A DNA stretch of 64,000 nt from an uncultured Polaribacter sp. (GCF_947495205.1 NZ_CANLXV010000003.1:186001-250000); one strand, 5' to 3'. Positions 53,597 through 63,997 are shown, counted from the first letter of the stretch. A program made the numbers and translations. The notes: generated from the sequence alone by a model not told the origin.

Positions 53597-54616
53597 TTAT
53601 CTTGGTATTTCTACAGCCTCAATAATCTGATTGATAATTTGTTTGCTTGTAACACCTTCCATTTCTCTTTCTGGTGTTACAATTACACGATGCTCTAAAA
53701 CAGGAATTGTAGCATTTTTTATATCTTCTGGTGTTACAAAATCTCTACCAGCTATTGCTGCAAATGCTTTACTTGCAGCTAAAATTGCAATACTAGCTCT
53801 TGGCGATGCACCCAAATATAAAAACGAATTGGAACGTGTATTTACTACAATATTAGTAATGTACTTTATTAGGTTTTCTTCAATAGTTACTTGCGTTACT
53901 AAATTTCTGAATTCCAATATTTTAGCACCAGAAATTACGGTTTCTATTTTACTAGTTTTGGTAACTTCTTTTAGCGCTTGTTCTCTAAGAATAATTTCAA
54001 ATTCTTCTGCTGCATTTGGATATTCAACATTAATTTTAAATAAAAAACGATCTAATTGTGCTTCTGGTAATCTGTACGTTCCTTCTTGCTCAATTGGGTT
54101 TTGTGTTGCCAAAACCATAAAAGGTAAATCCATTTTATAAGTGGTACCATCTATAGTTACTTGTTGTTCTTCCATAACCTCAAATAAAGCGGCTTGTGTT
54201 TTGGCAGGGGCTCTATTAATTTCATCAATTAAAATCATATTCGAAAAAATAGGTCCTTTTTTAAACTCAAACTCTGTGTTTTTTTGATTGTAAACAGAAG
54301 TTCCTAAAATATCTGAAGGCATTAAATCAGGGGTAAACTGAATTCTACTAAAATCAATAGCAATAGTTTTAGAAAGTAATTTTGCAGTAATTGTTTTTGC
54401 CACTCCAGGAACACCTTCAATTAACACATGACCATCAGAAAGTAAGGCAACCAATAAAAGATCTAGCATATTTTTTTGCCCCACAATTACCTTTTTTAAT
54501 TGTGTTTTTATTTGATGTACATTTTCTTGTAATTCACTTAAATCTATTCTATTGGTAAATGCCAAATCTGCATTATTTTCTTCCGGATTTGTATTCTCTA
54601 TATTTGGTGTTTCCAT
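53597..54616 (-). CDS. MoxR-family AAA+ ATPase
   Basis: 339 residues. Walker A GVPGVAKT, Walker B MILIDEINRAPAKTQAALFEVM, sensor 1 LATQNPIEQEG, lid with GASPRASIAI near the C terminus. MoxR proteins act with vWA/DUF58 partners as chaperone-like assembly factors. The gene follows DUF4350 after 2 bases, so they are coupled. Confidence 0.95.
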   Translation of the reverse strand: METPNIENTNPEENNADLAFTNRIDLSELQENVHQIKTQLKKVIVGQKNMLDLLLVALLSDGHVLIEGVPGVAKTITAKLLSKTIAIDFSRIQFTPDLMPSDILGTSVYNQKNTEFEFKKGPIFSNMILIDEINRAPAKTQAALFEVMEEQQVTIDGTTYKMDLPFMVLATQNPIEQEGTYRLPEAQLDRFLFKINVEYPNAAEEFEIILREQALKEVTKTSKIETVISGAKILEFRNLVTQVTIEENLIKYITNIVVNTRSNSFLYLGASPRASIAILAASKAFAAIAGRDFVTPEDIKNATIPVLEHRVIVTPEREMEGVTSKQIINQIIEAVEIPR

Positions 54617-54618
54617 AG

Positions 54619-55827
54619 TTATTTGTTTAAGAATTTTTCTATCATTTTATGTAATACAATTAGCTCTTCTTCAGAACATTCGGTTTTTTTATTTAAAGCG
54701 ATAATTGTATGTATTAAATATTTTGTTTTTTGCAAATCATTGCCCGATTTTAAGGCTAATTTCATCATAAAATCGGCATTTAAATTGTTGGTATTTAGTA
54801 AATATTTAGAACGAATTTTTGCCAAGAAAAACGCTATTTTTTTGTCTACTAAATTTTTGTGATCCCCTTCATTTAAATACAAATTAGAAATGGTTTGTGT
54901 AAAGGCAACCGTTGTATTTTTTAATTCATTTATAATAGGTATGGCACGTTGTTTTCTTCTTGCGTTAAAAAGCATAAATAACAATAAACCTATAAAAGAA
55001 ACCACTAAAAACCAAGTTAAGGTTTTATGTTTTAAAAAGAATTTAAAAATAGAAGGTTCTTTAGGTTTTGAGCCATAAGTGCTGTTTTTAATATGTTTAT
55101 CCCATAAAATAGTTTGATTAGGAAGGTAAGAAAACAGATTTTCTACATAATTTTCTTTATCATTTAAAAGATAATAGTTAGTAAACACTACAGGATTTAA
55201 ATGCAGGTAAAAAGCACCTTTACCATGATAGATTTTTATAAAATTTGGCAAATTTTCTCCTCCAATTTCTGTGGTTCCTAAAACAATGGTTTTGTTTGTA
55301 TTGTATTCTAAAAAATAGGCTGTTCTAATGTTTCTTTCAAAATTAAAAACGGTGTCTTTAAATGCTTTGTTTTTTAACGAAAACTTACCCGATAATTTTT
55401 TTAAATTGGCTCTGTTGTATGCCATTTTATCTAAAGAGTTGGTTGTAAATTCTAAAGCATCTTTAAAATCTTTTCTAAAATAATTTAAAGCAATAAAAGC
55501 TGTATTTCCGTTTTTAACAAATTCTAACAAAGCTTTATTACCTTCTTTATTTTGTTTTAAAGCAAGGTCTTTTATAAGAATATAACTTTTTTTAGCAATA
55601 GAATCTTCGTTGTAATGAAACAAAGTATAATCGTAAAAATGTTCTTTTAAAATTTCTATATGTTGATTTTCAAATACATTTTCAGCTTCATTAAAAATAA
55701 TATAATTACCAAACGGACTTTTTTCTTTTTCTTTATAATTTTCTGTCCAATTGGTTTTATTACAACTAGAAAAACATAGCATTACCATTAGAAAACTTAA
55801 CAAATAATAGTACTTTTTATGCATCAT
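54619..55827 (-). CDS. DUF4350 domain membrane lipoprotein
   Basis: 402 residues. Signal with lipobox Cys (residues about 5-22, FSSC). Middle DUF4350-like domain (about residues 60-230) with GNTAFIALNYF and TEIGGENLPNFIKIYHGKGAFYLHLNP. One membrane helix near residues 265-285 (TWFLVVSFIGLLLFMLF), then a cytoplasmic helical tail. Overlaps the DUF4129 gene's stop by 4 bases (ATGA). Confidence 0.85.
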   Translation of the reverse strand: MMHKKYYYLLSFLMVMLCFSSCNKTNWTENYKEKEKSPFGNYIIFNEAENVFENQHIEILKEHFYDYTLFHYNEDSIAKKSYILIKDLALKQNKEGNKALLEFVKNGNTAFIALNYFRKDFKDALEFTTNSLDKMAYNRANLKKLSGKFSLKNKAFKDTVFNFERNIRTAYFLEYNTNKTIVLGTTEIGGENLPNFIKIYHGKGAFYLHLNPVVFTNYYLLNDKENYVENLFSYLPNQTILWDKHIKNSTYGSKPKEPSIFKFFLKHKTLTWFLVVSFIGLLLFMLFNARRKQRAIPIINELKNTTVAFTQTISNLYLNEGDHKNLVDKKIAFFLAKIRSKYLLNTNNLNADFMMKLALKSGNDLQKTKYLIHTIIALNKKTECSEEELIVLHKMIEKFLNK

Positions 55828-56558
55828 TTTGTTAGGGTTTTAAAGGATACATATTTAGCTTGTACTTGGTAAAAGTCTGTAGCTTCAATAGAAAATTCGC
55901 CATACCAAACATAAGTGTATATGTAAGACAGGTAAGAGAAAGCATCTCTAACTTCTCCTTTTTCTAATTCAAATTTATACTCAGTATTGGTTTTGTCTTT
56001 ATGATAATCTATTAATTTTTTACTAGACAAATCTTTTAAAATCAACAAATAATGATAACGAATTGCCAATCTATAATTTGTGTTTTCTATGGCGTTTTTT
56101 AATAAATTTTCTAAATCTATTTCATGAATATCGTCTTCTTCATAAATTAATTTTTCTGCTACTTTTTTGTTTCCTTTTTTAAAATTGAAGAAATTTAATT
56201 CTGCTCCTAAAACCAACTTCAATATTATAAACACAACAAAACCACCCAATAAAAACGGAAAAATGGTTTGTAAAAAAGAGGCAATTATTTTTAAGAATTT
56301 TAAATTTGGTGGAGTAGAGGGTTTTTGTTCTTTAATTTCTTCTTCAACATAAATAAAATCTTTGTTATTATATTTTTGCTTTAAATTTTCTTTAAAGTTG
56401 CGTTGTTTTGTGTAGTTTATCGATTTTACATATTTGGTAGTATCCTGTACAACAAAAGCGTTTTCTGTTGCTATAAAAGTACTGTCTTTTACTTTTTCTT
56501 GCGAAAAACCAAACCTAGTAATTAGTAGTAACAAAAAATAAACGAGTACCTTTTTCAT
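55824..56558 (-). CDS. DUF4129 domain membrane protein
   Basis: 244 residues. N-terminal signal (MKKVLVYFLLLLITRFGFSQ), one membrane segment near residues 90-115 and a C-terminal DUF4129 domain with AIENTNYRLAIRYHYLLILK and YTYVWYGEFSIEAT. Its start overlaps the SpoIIM gene's stop by one base (TAATG). Confidence 0.88.
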   Translation of the reverse strand: MKKVLVYFLLLLITRFGFSQEKVKDSTFIATENAFVVQDTTKYVKSINYTKQRNFKENLKQKYNNKDFIYVEEEIKEQKPSTPPNLKFLKIIASFLQTIFPFLLGGFVVFIILKLVLGAELNFFNFKKGNKKVAEKLIYEEDDIHEIDLENLLKNAIENTNYRLAIRYHYLLILKDLSSKKLIDYHKDKTNTEYKFELEKGEVRDAFSYLSYIYTYVWYGEFSIEATDFYQVQAKYVSFKTLTK

Positions 56559-57523
56559 TAACGCAATTGGTGTTTTTGAGCCACCTTAAATGGTAAAATT
56601 AAATAGTAATAGCCAATAGAAACCAAGCTGAATATAATAATTGCAAAACAAACAAAAGTGGGCATTATATTAGAATAACGCGTTACATAACCTTCTAAAA
56701 AAGCGGCAGCAATGGTAAAAGGAATGGTGCTGATAAAAATATAAAATGCGTCTCGCATGCCAATTTTAAAAGATTGCAAACGTTTTAAAGTACCAGGAAA
56801 TAAAATACTAGCACCAATAATATAACCGGTTGCTGCTTCTATAATAATGCCAAAGATTTCATAAGTACCATGTATCCAAATGCCTTTAATACTATCAAAA
56901 AGACTGTTTTGTTGATAAAAAAAAGCTTGAAATACAGCTACCATAATTCCGTTTACAACCACATAATAACCAGTGCCTAAACCTAAAAATAAACCCGATA
57001 AAAACATGTTTAAACCCACTCTTTGGTTATTGTTATAAATGCCTATAAATGTGCCCCAATTGCTACCACCTTTATAAATGGCCATAGCATCGCCACTTTC
57101 AATGTTTTCTAGCGTTTGGTCTATATAATCATTTCCTAAAATTTGTCTGGCAAATGTTTCATCATTAAAAGTTGACAGTAAACCGATAAAAAAACAGATA
57201 AAAAAGAAGGCAAAAGATAAATAAAAGTATTTTCTATATTGATAGGCGAGTAGGGGCACCTTATCAAAAAAGAAATATAAAAAAGCGTTTTGATCTCTTC
57301 TTTTGGTTTGGTACACCTTATCAAAACTATGTTTTGCCAATTTATTTAAATAGGTGGTAACCTTACTTTTAGAGTAATAGGTTTGTGCATATGCCAAATC
57401 ATTCATGATTTTTATATGCAGGTTGGCTATGTTGTCTGGACTTTTTTTAGTTTTATTTGAAATAACTTGTTCAAATTCGAGCCATTTTTCTTTATTTTGC
57501 TTAATAAAAGCGATCTCTCTCAT
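56558..57523 (-). CDS. SpoIIM-like stage II sporulation protein M family membrane protein
   Basis: 321 residues with a soluble helical N terminus of about 95 residues and then five or so membrane helices. The loop NNQRVGLNMFLSGLFLGLGTGYYVVVNG is the SpoIIM family signature. In non-sporulating bacteria the family accompanies RDD, MoxR and DUF58 proteins; its function is unknown. First gene of the minus-strand operon. Confidence 0.9.
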   Translation of the reverse strand: MREIAFIKQNKEKWLEFEQVISNKTKKSPDNIANLHIKIMNDLAYAQTYYSKSKVTTYLNKLAKHSFDKVYQTKRRDQNAFLYFFFDKVPLLAYQYRKYFYLSFAFFFICFFIGLLSTFNDETFARQILGNDYIDQTLENIESGDAMAIYKGGSNWGTFIGIYNNNQRVGLNMFLSGLFLGLGTGYYVVVNGIMVAVFQAFFYQQNSLFDSIKGIWIHGTYEIFGIIIEAATGYIIGASILFPGTLKRLQSFKIGMRDAFYIFISTIPFTIAAAFLEGYVTRYSNIMPTFVCFAIIIFSLVSIGYYYLILPFKVAQKHQLR

Positions 57524-57545
57524 TAAGAGCGAATTTAATCATTGC

Positions 57546-58361
57546 ATGAAAACACTCCAAATAAAAACGGCTCAAAATGTAAATATAAAATTTACTGTTG
57601 CTAATGCAGGCCAACGCTTGTTGGCTTTTGCAATAGATAATGTAGTAAAATTTGCTTATGTTTTTTTTATATATTATGTATTTGATTTTCAAGCAATAGA
57701 GGGGTTGTATGCCAATGATAATTGGACTAAAAAAGCCATAAGCATCTTAATTTTAGTGCCTGCAACGTTTTATACATTATACCAAGAAATTTTATTTAGT
57801 GGCCAAACGTTGGGTAAAAAATTATTAAATTTAAAAGTAATTAATACAGATGGTTTTAAACCCAGTACTACAGATTTTGCAATTCGTTGGTTTTTAAGAA
57901 TTGTAGATTTTAATTTATTTATATTGCTTGCTGTGTATATTTATTCTAGTAACACAGATACAACCAAGCAGGTTTTAATGGGAGTTGTTTTTTTGTTGGG
58001 AAAATTGGTGGGATTGTTCTTAATTGTTTTTACGAATAAAAATCAGCGTTTTGGAGATATAATTGCCAATACCATTGTAATTGATACCAAAGACGCCGCT
58101 AAATTTTCTGATACTATTTTAGAAGAATTGGTAGAAACGTATAAACCAACGTATCCTAATGTTATTCAATTGTCTGATAATGATGTGCGTATTATTAAAG
58201 ATACGTTTAAATCTGCTAGAAAGTTTAACGATTATAAAACCCAGATTAAATTACGCTCTAAAATTATAGAAGTAACAGGTATTGTGAGTAAACACAAAAC
58301 AGATGCTGAATTTATAACAGCCATATTAAAAGATTACAATTATTATACAGAGAAGATGTAG
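57546..58361 (+). CDS. RDD family membrane protein
   Basis: 271 residues from the ATG at 57546; a longer in-frame frame to 57405 would translate the SpoIIM reverse strand. Three or four membrane helices in the first 170 residues; the signature ANAGQRLLAFAIDN (R and D conserved) and GQTLGKKLLNLKV plus DFAIRWFLRIVD are visible. The C-terminal 90 residues are soluble and helical. Divergent from the SpoIIM gene across 22 bases. Confidence 0.9.
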   Translation: MKTLQIKTAQNVNIKFTVANAGQRLLAFAIDNVVKFAYVFFIYYVFDFQAIEGLYANDNWTKKAISILILVPATFYTLYQEILFSGQTLGKKLLNLKVINTDGFKPSTTDFAIRWFLRIVDFNLFILLAVYIYSSNTDTTKQVLMGVVFLLGKLVGLFLIVFTNKNQRFGDIIANTIVIDTKDAAKFSDTILEELVETYKPTYPNVIQLSDNDVRIIKDTFKSARKFNDYKTQIKLRSKIIEVTGIVSKHKTDAEFITAILKDYNYYTEKM

Positions 58362-58411
58362 TTTATAGTTTGTTTTGGGATTGTAAAATATTCTATTTAA
58401 CATAATATAAA

Positions 58412-58620
58412 TTATAATACATCATTAAGACTAGTCTGGTTATTGTCATTGTACATAATTCTAACATTACCGTCATTGGTTGTAGTTTTTAACCAGAAAC
58501 TAATTGTTTTTGGTAAAAAGGGATTTGAGCTAGTAACTTTCCAACTAAATTTGCTGTAGGCACTTGAGCATAAGATAAGCTGACAATCAACAACATGAAA
58601 TAAAGTAGTTTATTTTTCAT
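58412..58620 (-). pseudogene. Frameshifted remnant of a small exported protein
   Basis: On the minus strand an ATG at 58620 starts a signal peptide (MKNKLLYFMLLIVSLSYAQ), then the frame ends after 43 codons. Another frame beginning close after the signal, AYSKFSWKVTSSNPFLPKTI, runs on to a stop at 58412, ending with a beta-type NGNVRIMYNDN pattern. Total length 209 bases is not a multiple of three. It is best read as one gene broken by a frameshift (or two overlapping small ORFs). Confidence 0.5.
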
Positions 58621-58730
58621 TTTAAATAGTTTATGTATTTTAAAAATCAAAAGAAAAATTATAATATGAAGTGTTAATATTTTGCTTTATGAATGTCAAT
58701 ATGGCTTTGTGAATGAAAATAAGTAAAACT

Positions 58731-58766
58731 AAAACCCTCAAAATTCAATTGAATTTTGAGGGTTTT
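58731..58766. terminator. Perfect palindromic terminator
   Basis: A 36-base perfect palindrome from AAAACCCTCAAAATTCAA through its reverse complement. It lies downstream of the minus-strand operon ending at 58788, and can also act on transcripts from the plus side. Confidence 0.8.
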
Positions 58767-58787
58767 ATAATTGTAAAAGATTATAAA

Positions 58788-58997
58788 CTAATTAGCTATT
58801 TGTAGAATAAAGTCTTTAATTTTTTTCTGAGACATTAAACCATATTGAAAAATTTTGGTTTTGGTTGTTTTACTACCAATAGTTCTTTCTGCCTCAAGCA
58901 AATGATAAACCCCATTAATTGCCTTTGTAGGCATTTTATTTTGAGAATATAATGCAAAATGTAAAATAAAAACAAAAATGTATTTTAAATTTTTCAT
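58788..58997 (-). CDS. Small exported protein, unknown
   Basis: 69 residues with a signal peptide-like start (MKNLKYIFVFILHFALYSQ). The remaining 50 residues are basic, with KTKIFQYGLMSQKKIKDFI. No family recognised. The start lies 15 bases after the stop of the 59013 gene, so it is probably the third gene of an operon with it and 60108. Confidence 0.55.
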   Translation of the reverse strand: MKNLKYIFVFILHFALYSQNKMPTKAINGVYHLLEAERTIGSKTTKTKIFQYGLMSQKKIKDFILQIAN

Positions 58998-59012
58998 GTT
59001 ATTCTATAACAG

Positions 59013-60029
59013 TTAATTGATATCTATAGTAGCTCCACATCCTGAATTTGCACTATATACTTTAGTATTGGTAGTACTATAATTATTGCTTCCGCCAGAT
59101 TTTGTTTTTACCTGTAAGTAAGCATTTGTATCACAACTCCAAGTTGCTGTACTACCACTGTCTATTCTTGTACCTGGATTACGACTTCCAGATTTACCTA
59201 CATAGATGGTGCTACCTGTATTATTGCGAAGTGTTACTGTATTTCTTGCTTTTGCACTTTGATAATTTTGCTCGTTCTGCTTTATTCTTCTTTGTAAATC
59301 TTTATACTCGGGTGTAGCTTTTATAGAGTCGTTGTAACGCTTAATTTCGGCGTCTCCTGCATTGCGTGCTGCTTTTATTTTAGCAATATCGCTTTTATCT
59401 TTTGCAGTAAGTTTATAGGCAGCCTGTTTTGCTTGCATTGCTATTACATAATTGGTAAACTTATCTACAAGGTTTAAACTTTTTAAATATTTATGCGTTG
59501 AGCTAAGTCCGATACTATTTAGTTTATTTTTCATTTTAGTTAAAAAACCACCTTTCTTTTTTTTCTTTTTAGTAGTAGTTTCAGCATTTTTAACTAGTGC
59601 ATAGATTTTTGTGATGTCATTAACAGATGGCATGTCGTTATCTGAAATTTTATCTAATACAAAAATAATTTCGTCTACAACAACATACCCTTCTTTTGTA
59701 CGGGTATGTTTCATGCTCATAGTAAGAGGATAGCTATCCATTCTACCATAATCACTTAATTCTGTTTCGCCAATTTCTCCCCAATCTTTTGCTACTGGTT
59801 TTCCAACAAAACCTACAGGAATTCCATTAGCTATACGTACTATATTTACTTTAACTTTAGGTAACGATCTTCCAAAATTACAAGAACCATCTCCGTTTGG
59901 TGATATCCCTGTAAAACCTTCGTAAATTGCATTTTCTCCATTAGCTTCAAGAGCTTTAAAGAGTGATTTTTGTGCTTGTAGTGTTATGCTGAGTAAAGCA
60001 CACATACTAAGTAAAACTATTTTTTTCAT
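59013..60029 (-). CDS. Exported protein of unknown function
   Basis: 338 residues with a signal peptide (MKKIVLLSMCALLSITLQAQ). An N-terminal beta-rich region (about 25-150) is followed by a lysine run, TTTKKKKKKGG near 152-162, and a helical coiled-coil-like segment to about 260. A C-terminal Gly/Ser/Thr-rich beta region has two Cys (WSCDTNAY, NSGCGATI) that could form a disulfide. I do not recognise the family. Confidence 0.75.
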   Translation of the reverse strand: MKKIVLLSMCALLSITLQAQKSLFKALEANGENAIYEGFTGISPNGDGSCNFGRSLPKVKVNIVRIANGIPVGFVGKPVAKDWGEIGETELSDYGRMDSYPLTMSMKHTRTKEGYVVVDEIIFVLDKISDNDMPSVNDITKIYALVKNAETTTKKKKKKGGFLTKMKNKLNSIGLSSTHKYLKSLNLVDKFTNYVIAMQAKQAAYKLTAKDKSDIAKIKAARNAGDAEIKRYNDSIKATPEYKDLQRRIKQNEQNYQSAKARNTVTLRNNTGSTIYVGKSGSRNPGTRIDSGSTATWSCDTNAYLQVKTKSGGSNNYSTTNTKVYSANSGCGATIDIN

Positions 60030-60107
60030 CTATTTAAGTTTTTGTATTATTTTGTTTTAGTGAGAGTTGACTATTGCTTACCAAATGTCCATAATGGGTT
60101 TCATTAT

Positions 60108-60938
60108 TTATTTTATGATGTTTATTTTTTTATACGGACTATATCTTAATTCGTCTGTTGAAGAACCTTTTAATCTTAAAAAATACTCTCCTGTGTTTGG
60201 AATTTGCGTTATAAAATTTGGTGTAAGGATTGAATAACCTACTACACTATTATCTGTTACAAATCTACTTGTTGTAACTTCTCCTAACTTATTTAAATTT
60301 AAATCATAGATTTCAACACTTAAATCTAGACCATTGGCAAGTGCCCAAGACCCTCCAAAGAAAAAATCGAATCTTCTTTTAGTAGGTAAGTTTAATTCGA
60401 ACAAAACTGCTGCACTTGTTGTTCTTTCTGCAGAAAAGAAAAAAGTATATAAAAAACTATCTTCATCTCCATCTACCATAATATAAGGTCTGTCTGGGGC
60501 GGTCGGAGGAATACTAATTTCTAATTCAGTATTACTTTCTTTTTCTACAATATAGGCTTTATAAGTATCTTCTTTAGCTTTAAACTGTTCTTTTACAAAA
60601 TCTAATATATTAACAGTAGCATTGGTATCATCTATTTTAGAAAACTGAAGTGGTAACGTATATTCTTCCTTTAACACATCTCCTTTAATTTTTATTTCAT
60701 AATTGTAGGTACTATTATATCCTTCTACAGATACTTCTGCTTCCCAAAAGTTGTTAACTACATTTCCTAAATCATAAAGAAAGTAGGTGTCTCTGAAGTT
60801 CGCGAATGTTTTTGTGAAATAGGCTTTTGTAATGCTTTTTTCTTTTGAAGTTTCATCAATGTTATCATCATTATCTCCACAAGACACGAATTGTAAACCA
60901 ATTATTAATACGAATAATCCCTTTTTTAAATTTTCCAT
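60108..60938 (-). CDS. Surface lipoprotein of unknown function
   Basis: 276 residues. Lipobox in IIGLQFVSC at Cys20, followed by GDNDDNIDE, an acidic stretch like those that send lipoproteins to the surface in Bacteroidota. The C-terminal half is beta-rich with PNTGEYFLRLKG, reminiscent of PPC-like accessory domains of secreted proteins, but not diagnostic. First of the three-gene operon. Confidence 0.75.
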   Translation of the reverse strand: MENLKKGLFVLIIGLQFVSCGDNDDNIDETSKEKSITKAYFTKTFANFRDTYFLYDLGNVVNNFWEAEVSVEGYNSTYNYEIKIKGDVLKEEYTLPLQFSKIDDTNATVNILDFVKEQFKAKEDTYKAYIVEKESNTELEISIPPTAPDRPYIMVDGDEDSFLYTFFFSAERTTSAAVLFELNLPTKRRFDFFFGGSWALANGLDLSVEIYDLNLNKLGEVTTSRFVTDNSVVGYSILTPNFITQIPNTGEYFLRLKGSSTDELRYSPYKKINIIK

Positions 60939-61054
60939 TTTTTTATTATTTAAATATGAATTGCAATAGTAATTGTTGATACTTATTTTAAGAGAAACTA
61001 ATTAATGAATAGCAAATTGGGTTTGTGAAAGGAAAATTACATAATATTATTTCA

Positions 61055-63997
61055 TTAAAAAAGCTTTTTAAAAGGCATAGATACAATAACCCTAGTTCCT
61101 TGTGAAGCGTTGTTTTTCTTCAAATCTTCAATTACATAACCAACTTTAGTAGCGTATTGTTTTTGGAAAATTTTTAAGCGTTTTTTTATAGAGCTTAAAG
61201 CAAAAGATTCGTGGTGGTTATCTTGTCTAATTTTTATCTCCTTACTTTTTTTTCGCCCAATACCGTTATCAGTAATAATGCATTGTAATGCTTCATCAGT
61301 TAAATTAAAGACCACAGAGAGTTCTTTTTTTCCAGTTTGGTGCATTAAACCATGTATTAAGGCATTTTCAATAAACGGCTGAATTAATAACGAAGGTATC
61401 TCTAAAGCTTCTGCTGAATCAAAAGAAATAGTATAGTTAAAATCGTCTCCAAAACGAAGTTTTTCTAATTGTAAGTAAATGTTTAAGAATTCGATTTCTT
61501 TTTCGATTGGAATAAAATCTTGATTGGAATAATTAAGTGTGTTACGTATTAATTCAGCAAATAATACAATGTAGTCGTAAGAGGTGTCTATATCTTGTTT
61601 TAAAACTAAATCTTGTATAGAATTTAAAGCATTGAATATAAAATGAGGGTTCATTTGTGAGCGTAACGCTGTTAAATTTTGAGAAATTAATTCTTTTTCT
61701 AAGTTTATTTTTTCTAATTGTACAAGACGCTCTTTTTCTTTATTTCTTATTTTTCGCTTAAAGTAAAGCACCACGCTACCCAAAACAATCATTGAACTAC
61801 CTAATATAAACCACCAGGTTTTCCAAAACGCTTTTTTTATGGTGAATGTTAACTCTTCTATGTTATATTCATTTTGGTTTCCTTCAATATATGGCTGTAC
61901 CTGAAATGTGTATTTTCCTGATGATAAACTGTTGTACTTTACAGTACTTACTCCAGTCTCTGTTGTAGACCAATTATTATTTATTCCTTTTAATCTGTAT
62001 TTGTATTTTCCGTTTTGATGAAATGAAAATCCTTTAACGTTAAAGCCAATTTTTATCGTATTTTGAGTATAGTCTAAAGTATATGCTGATTTTATCGGTG
62101 TATCTTTCTCATTAATTTGAAGTTCGTTAAAGTAAATATCTGGATTATATGTTTTAAAGGTTTTTGTCTTATCTAAATAAAATAATCCTACATTAGACGC
62201 GAAAAACACAAGGTTGCCAATAAATTCTATACCTGAAATATCATAAGAAGGAACACCTTCTTTTTTGGTTAGTTTTTTAAATTGTAAAGTGGTTGCATCA
62301 AACTTTTGAATGCTATTTTCTGTAACAATCCATAGTTTATTTTTATGGGCTTTAATTGTTGAAATATTATTTGAGGTTAATCCATTTTTAATGGTGTAAT
62401 GTTTTACTACAGTATTGTTTTTTATTCCTAAAACACCCTCTTTAAAAGTGCCAACCCAAATAACGCCGTTGGCTGTTTTAGTTATCGATTTACAGTAGAT
62501 TGCATTATTTTTATATTTAATTGTTTTGGGAGTCCAAAGACTGTCATACACCATTAGACCATCTACATAAGAAATATATACTTCTTTAGTTTTCTTATTA
62601 TAAAAAGAGGAATAAGTTCTTTTTTCTTCAGAAATAAAATTAAGTATTTCTTTATTTGATTTTAAGTCTGATTCCTTTAATAATTTGGCATGCAAATGAT
62701 TTGTGTATAATAAATCACCATTATCTATATTTAAGAAACTTTTGGCATTATTAAAGGTCCTAGTTTTTATGTTTTTAAGCGTTTTATAATTTATTACATA
62801 AGAAGATTGATCTTTGCCTACAATAATATTTCCACTTGGGTGGTATATAAGATTTGAAACTCTATCTTTAGTAGGTAAGTTTATAATTTTTGACTGATGA
62901 TTATTAGTATTATAAAAACCAATATTACCATTTTTGAGTCCAAATAATAAGGTACTGTCATTTATTTTATCTAAACTGCTAATGTTTTTATTTATAGTTG
63001 AGATATTCCCTTGTTCAATATTAATATTTGGTATTATATAAATACCATTGTTTAAAGTAGTGCACCAATAGTTATTATCTTTATCTTTTATAATGTTAGT
63101 AACATTTATATCATTTAAAAAATGGTTTTTTAAATAAAAATGGTTTTCAATGTATTCATATACCCAAACTCCGTTTCTAGTTCCAAATCAAATTTTATTA
63201 TTGGTTGTATATGATTCATAAATTTGTAGGTTAGCTACTTCTTTAAGCCCTTTTACAGCCTGAAAACTTTTTTTTGTAGTATTAAATTGAAAAAATGTAT
63301 TAATATTATCTCTATTTTGTCTTAAAAACATAGAGTCTCCAATGTTAAATATTTGAGATTTTTGTTGAACAATTCTACGACCTTTACTATTTTTAAGTGC
63401 TAAGTTTGTTTTTATTAAAGTTTTAAGGGTGTTGTCTGCTGAAATTTCGGAGATGAAATCGTCTGAGCTCAAAAAAATAGAGTTATTAGCTAAAAAAGGA
63501 TTTCCATAACGCTTTGTAGAGTCATTAATAACAGTAATAGCTTTAGTTTTTATGTTTATTTTATAAATCTTTATTGCTGTAAATACCCATAAATAATTGG
63601 GTTTAACAACAAAGCTTGCTAATTCTCCTTTTAACTGTTCTTTTAAATCAGTAAAAAGTTTTAATTGATTGTTTTGTGTGTAAAAAAACTGTCCAGAAAT
63701 ATTATTACACCATATATTTCCTAAATAATCTTCTTGAACATTAAAAGTTGACAACCCTTTTTGTTCGGAACTGGTATAACTTTTATATGCTTTGCCATCA
63801 TAACGAAATAGTCCCCTATCTGCACATAGCCATATAAAACCTTTACTATCTTCAAGAATGTCATAAAGCTCTTTATTTGGTAATCCTTCTTTTTCAGAGA
63901 GATGTATTGTTACCGGTTCTTGAGACAGTACTAAAAAAGAGGTGAAAAAAAAGATCAGTATTAAAACTTTAGATTTGAAATACGATATTTTGGACAA
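61055..63997 (-). pseudogene. Beta-propeller sensor histidine kinase (LytS/YehU type) interrupted by an in-frame TGA
   Basis: One reading frame of about 980 codons with a single stop, TGA at 63190-63188 (codon 270 from 63997). The two open parts are in the same frame, and the 492 bases from 63187 to 62696 also read open. N terminus: signal peptide (ends VLSQ), then ligand-binding beta-propeller repeats such as GFIWLCADRGLFRYDG. The stop sits in NNKI*FGTRNGVWVYE, where Trp (TGG) is expected. Later: Y_Y_Y domain, one membrane helix (WWFILGSSMIVLGSVVLYF), kinase His in MNPHFIFNALNS and an N box IENALIHG with DNGIG. The start codon is TTG 63997, or lies beyond the window edge, since the frame is still open at 64000. 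Confidence 0.8.

Noticed and set aside
53631..54140. 169-codon forward frame opposite moxR
   Set aside because: Complement of the MoxR AAA+ domain; the moxR reading is decisive.
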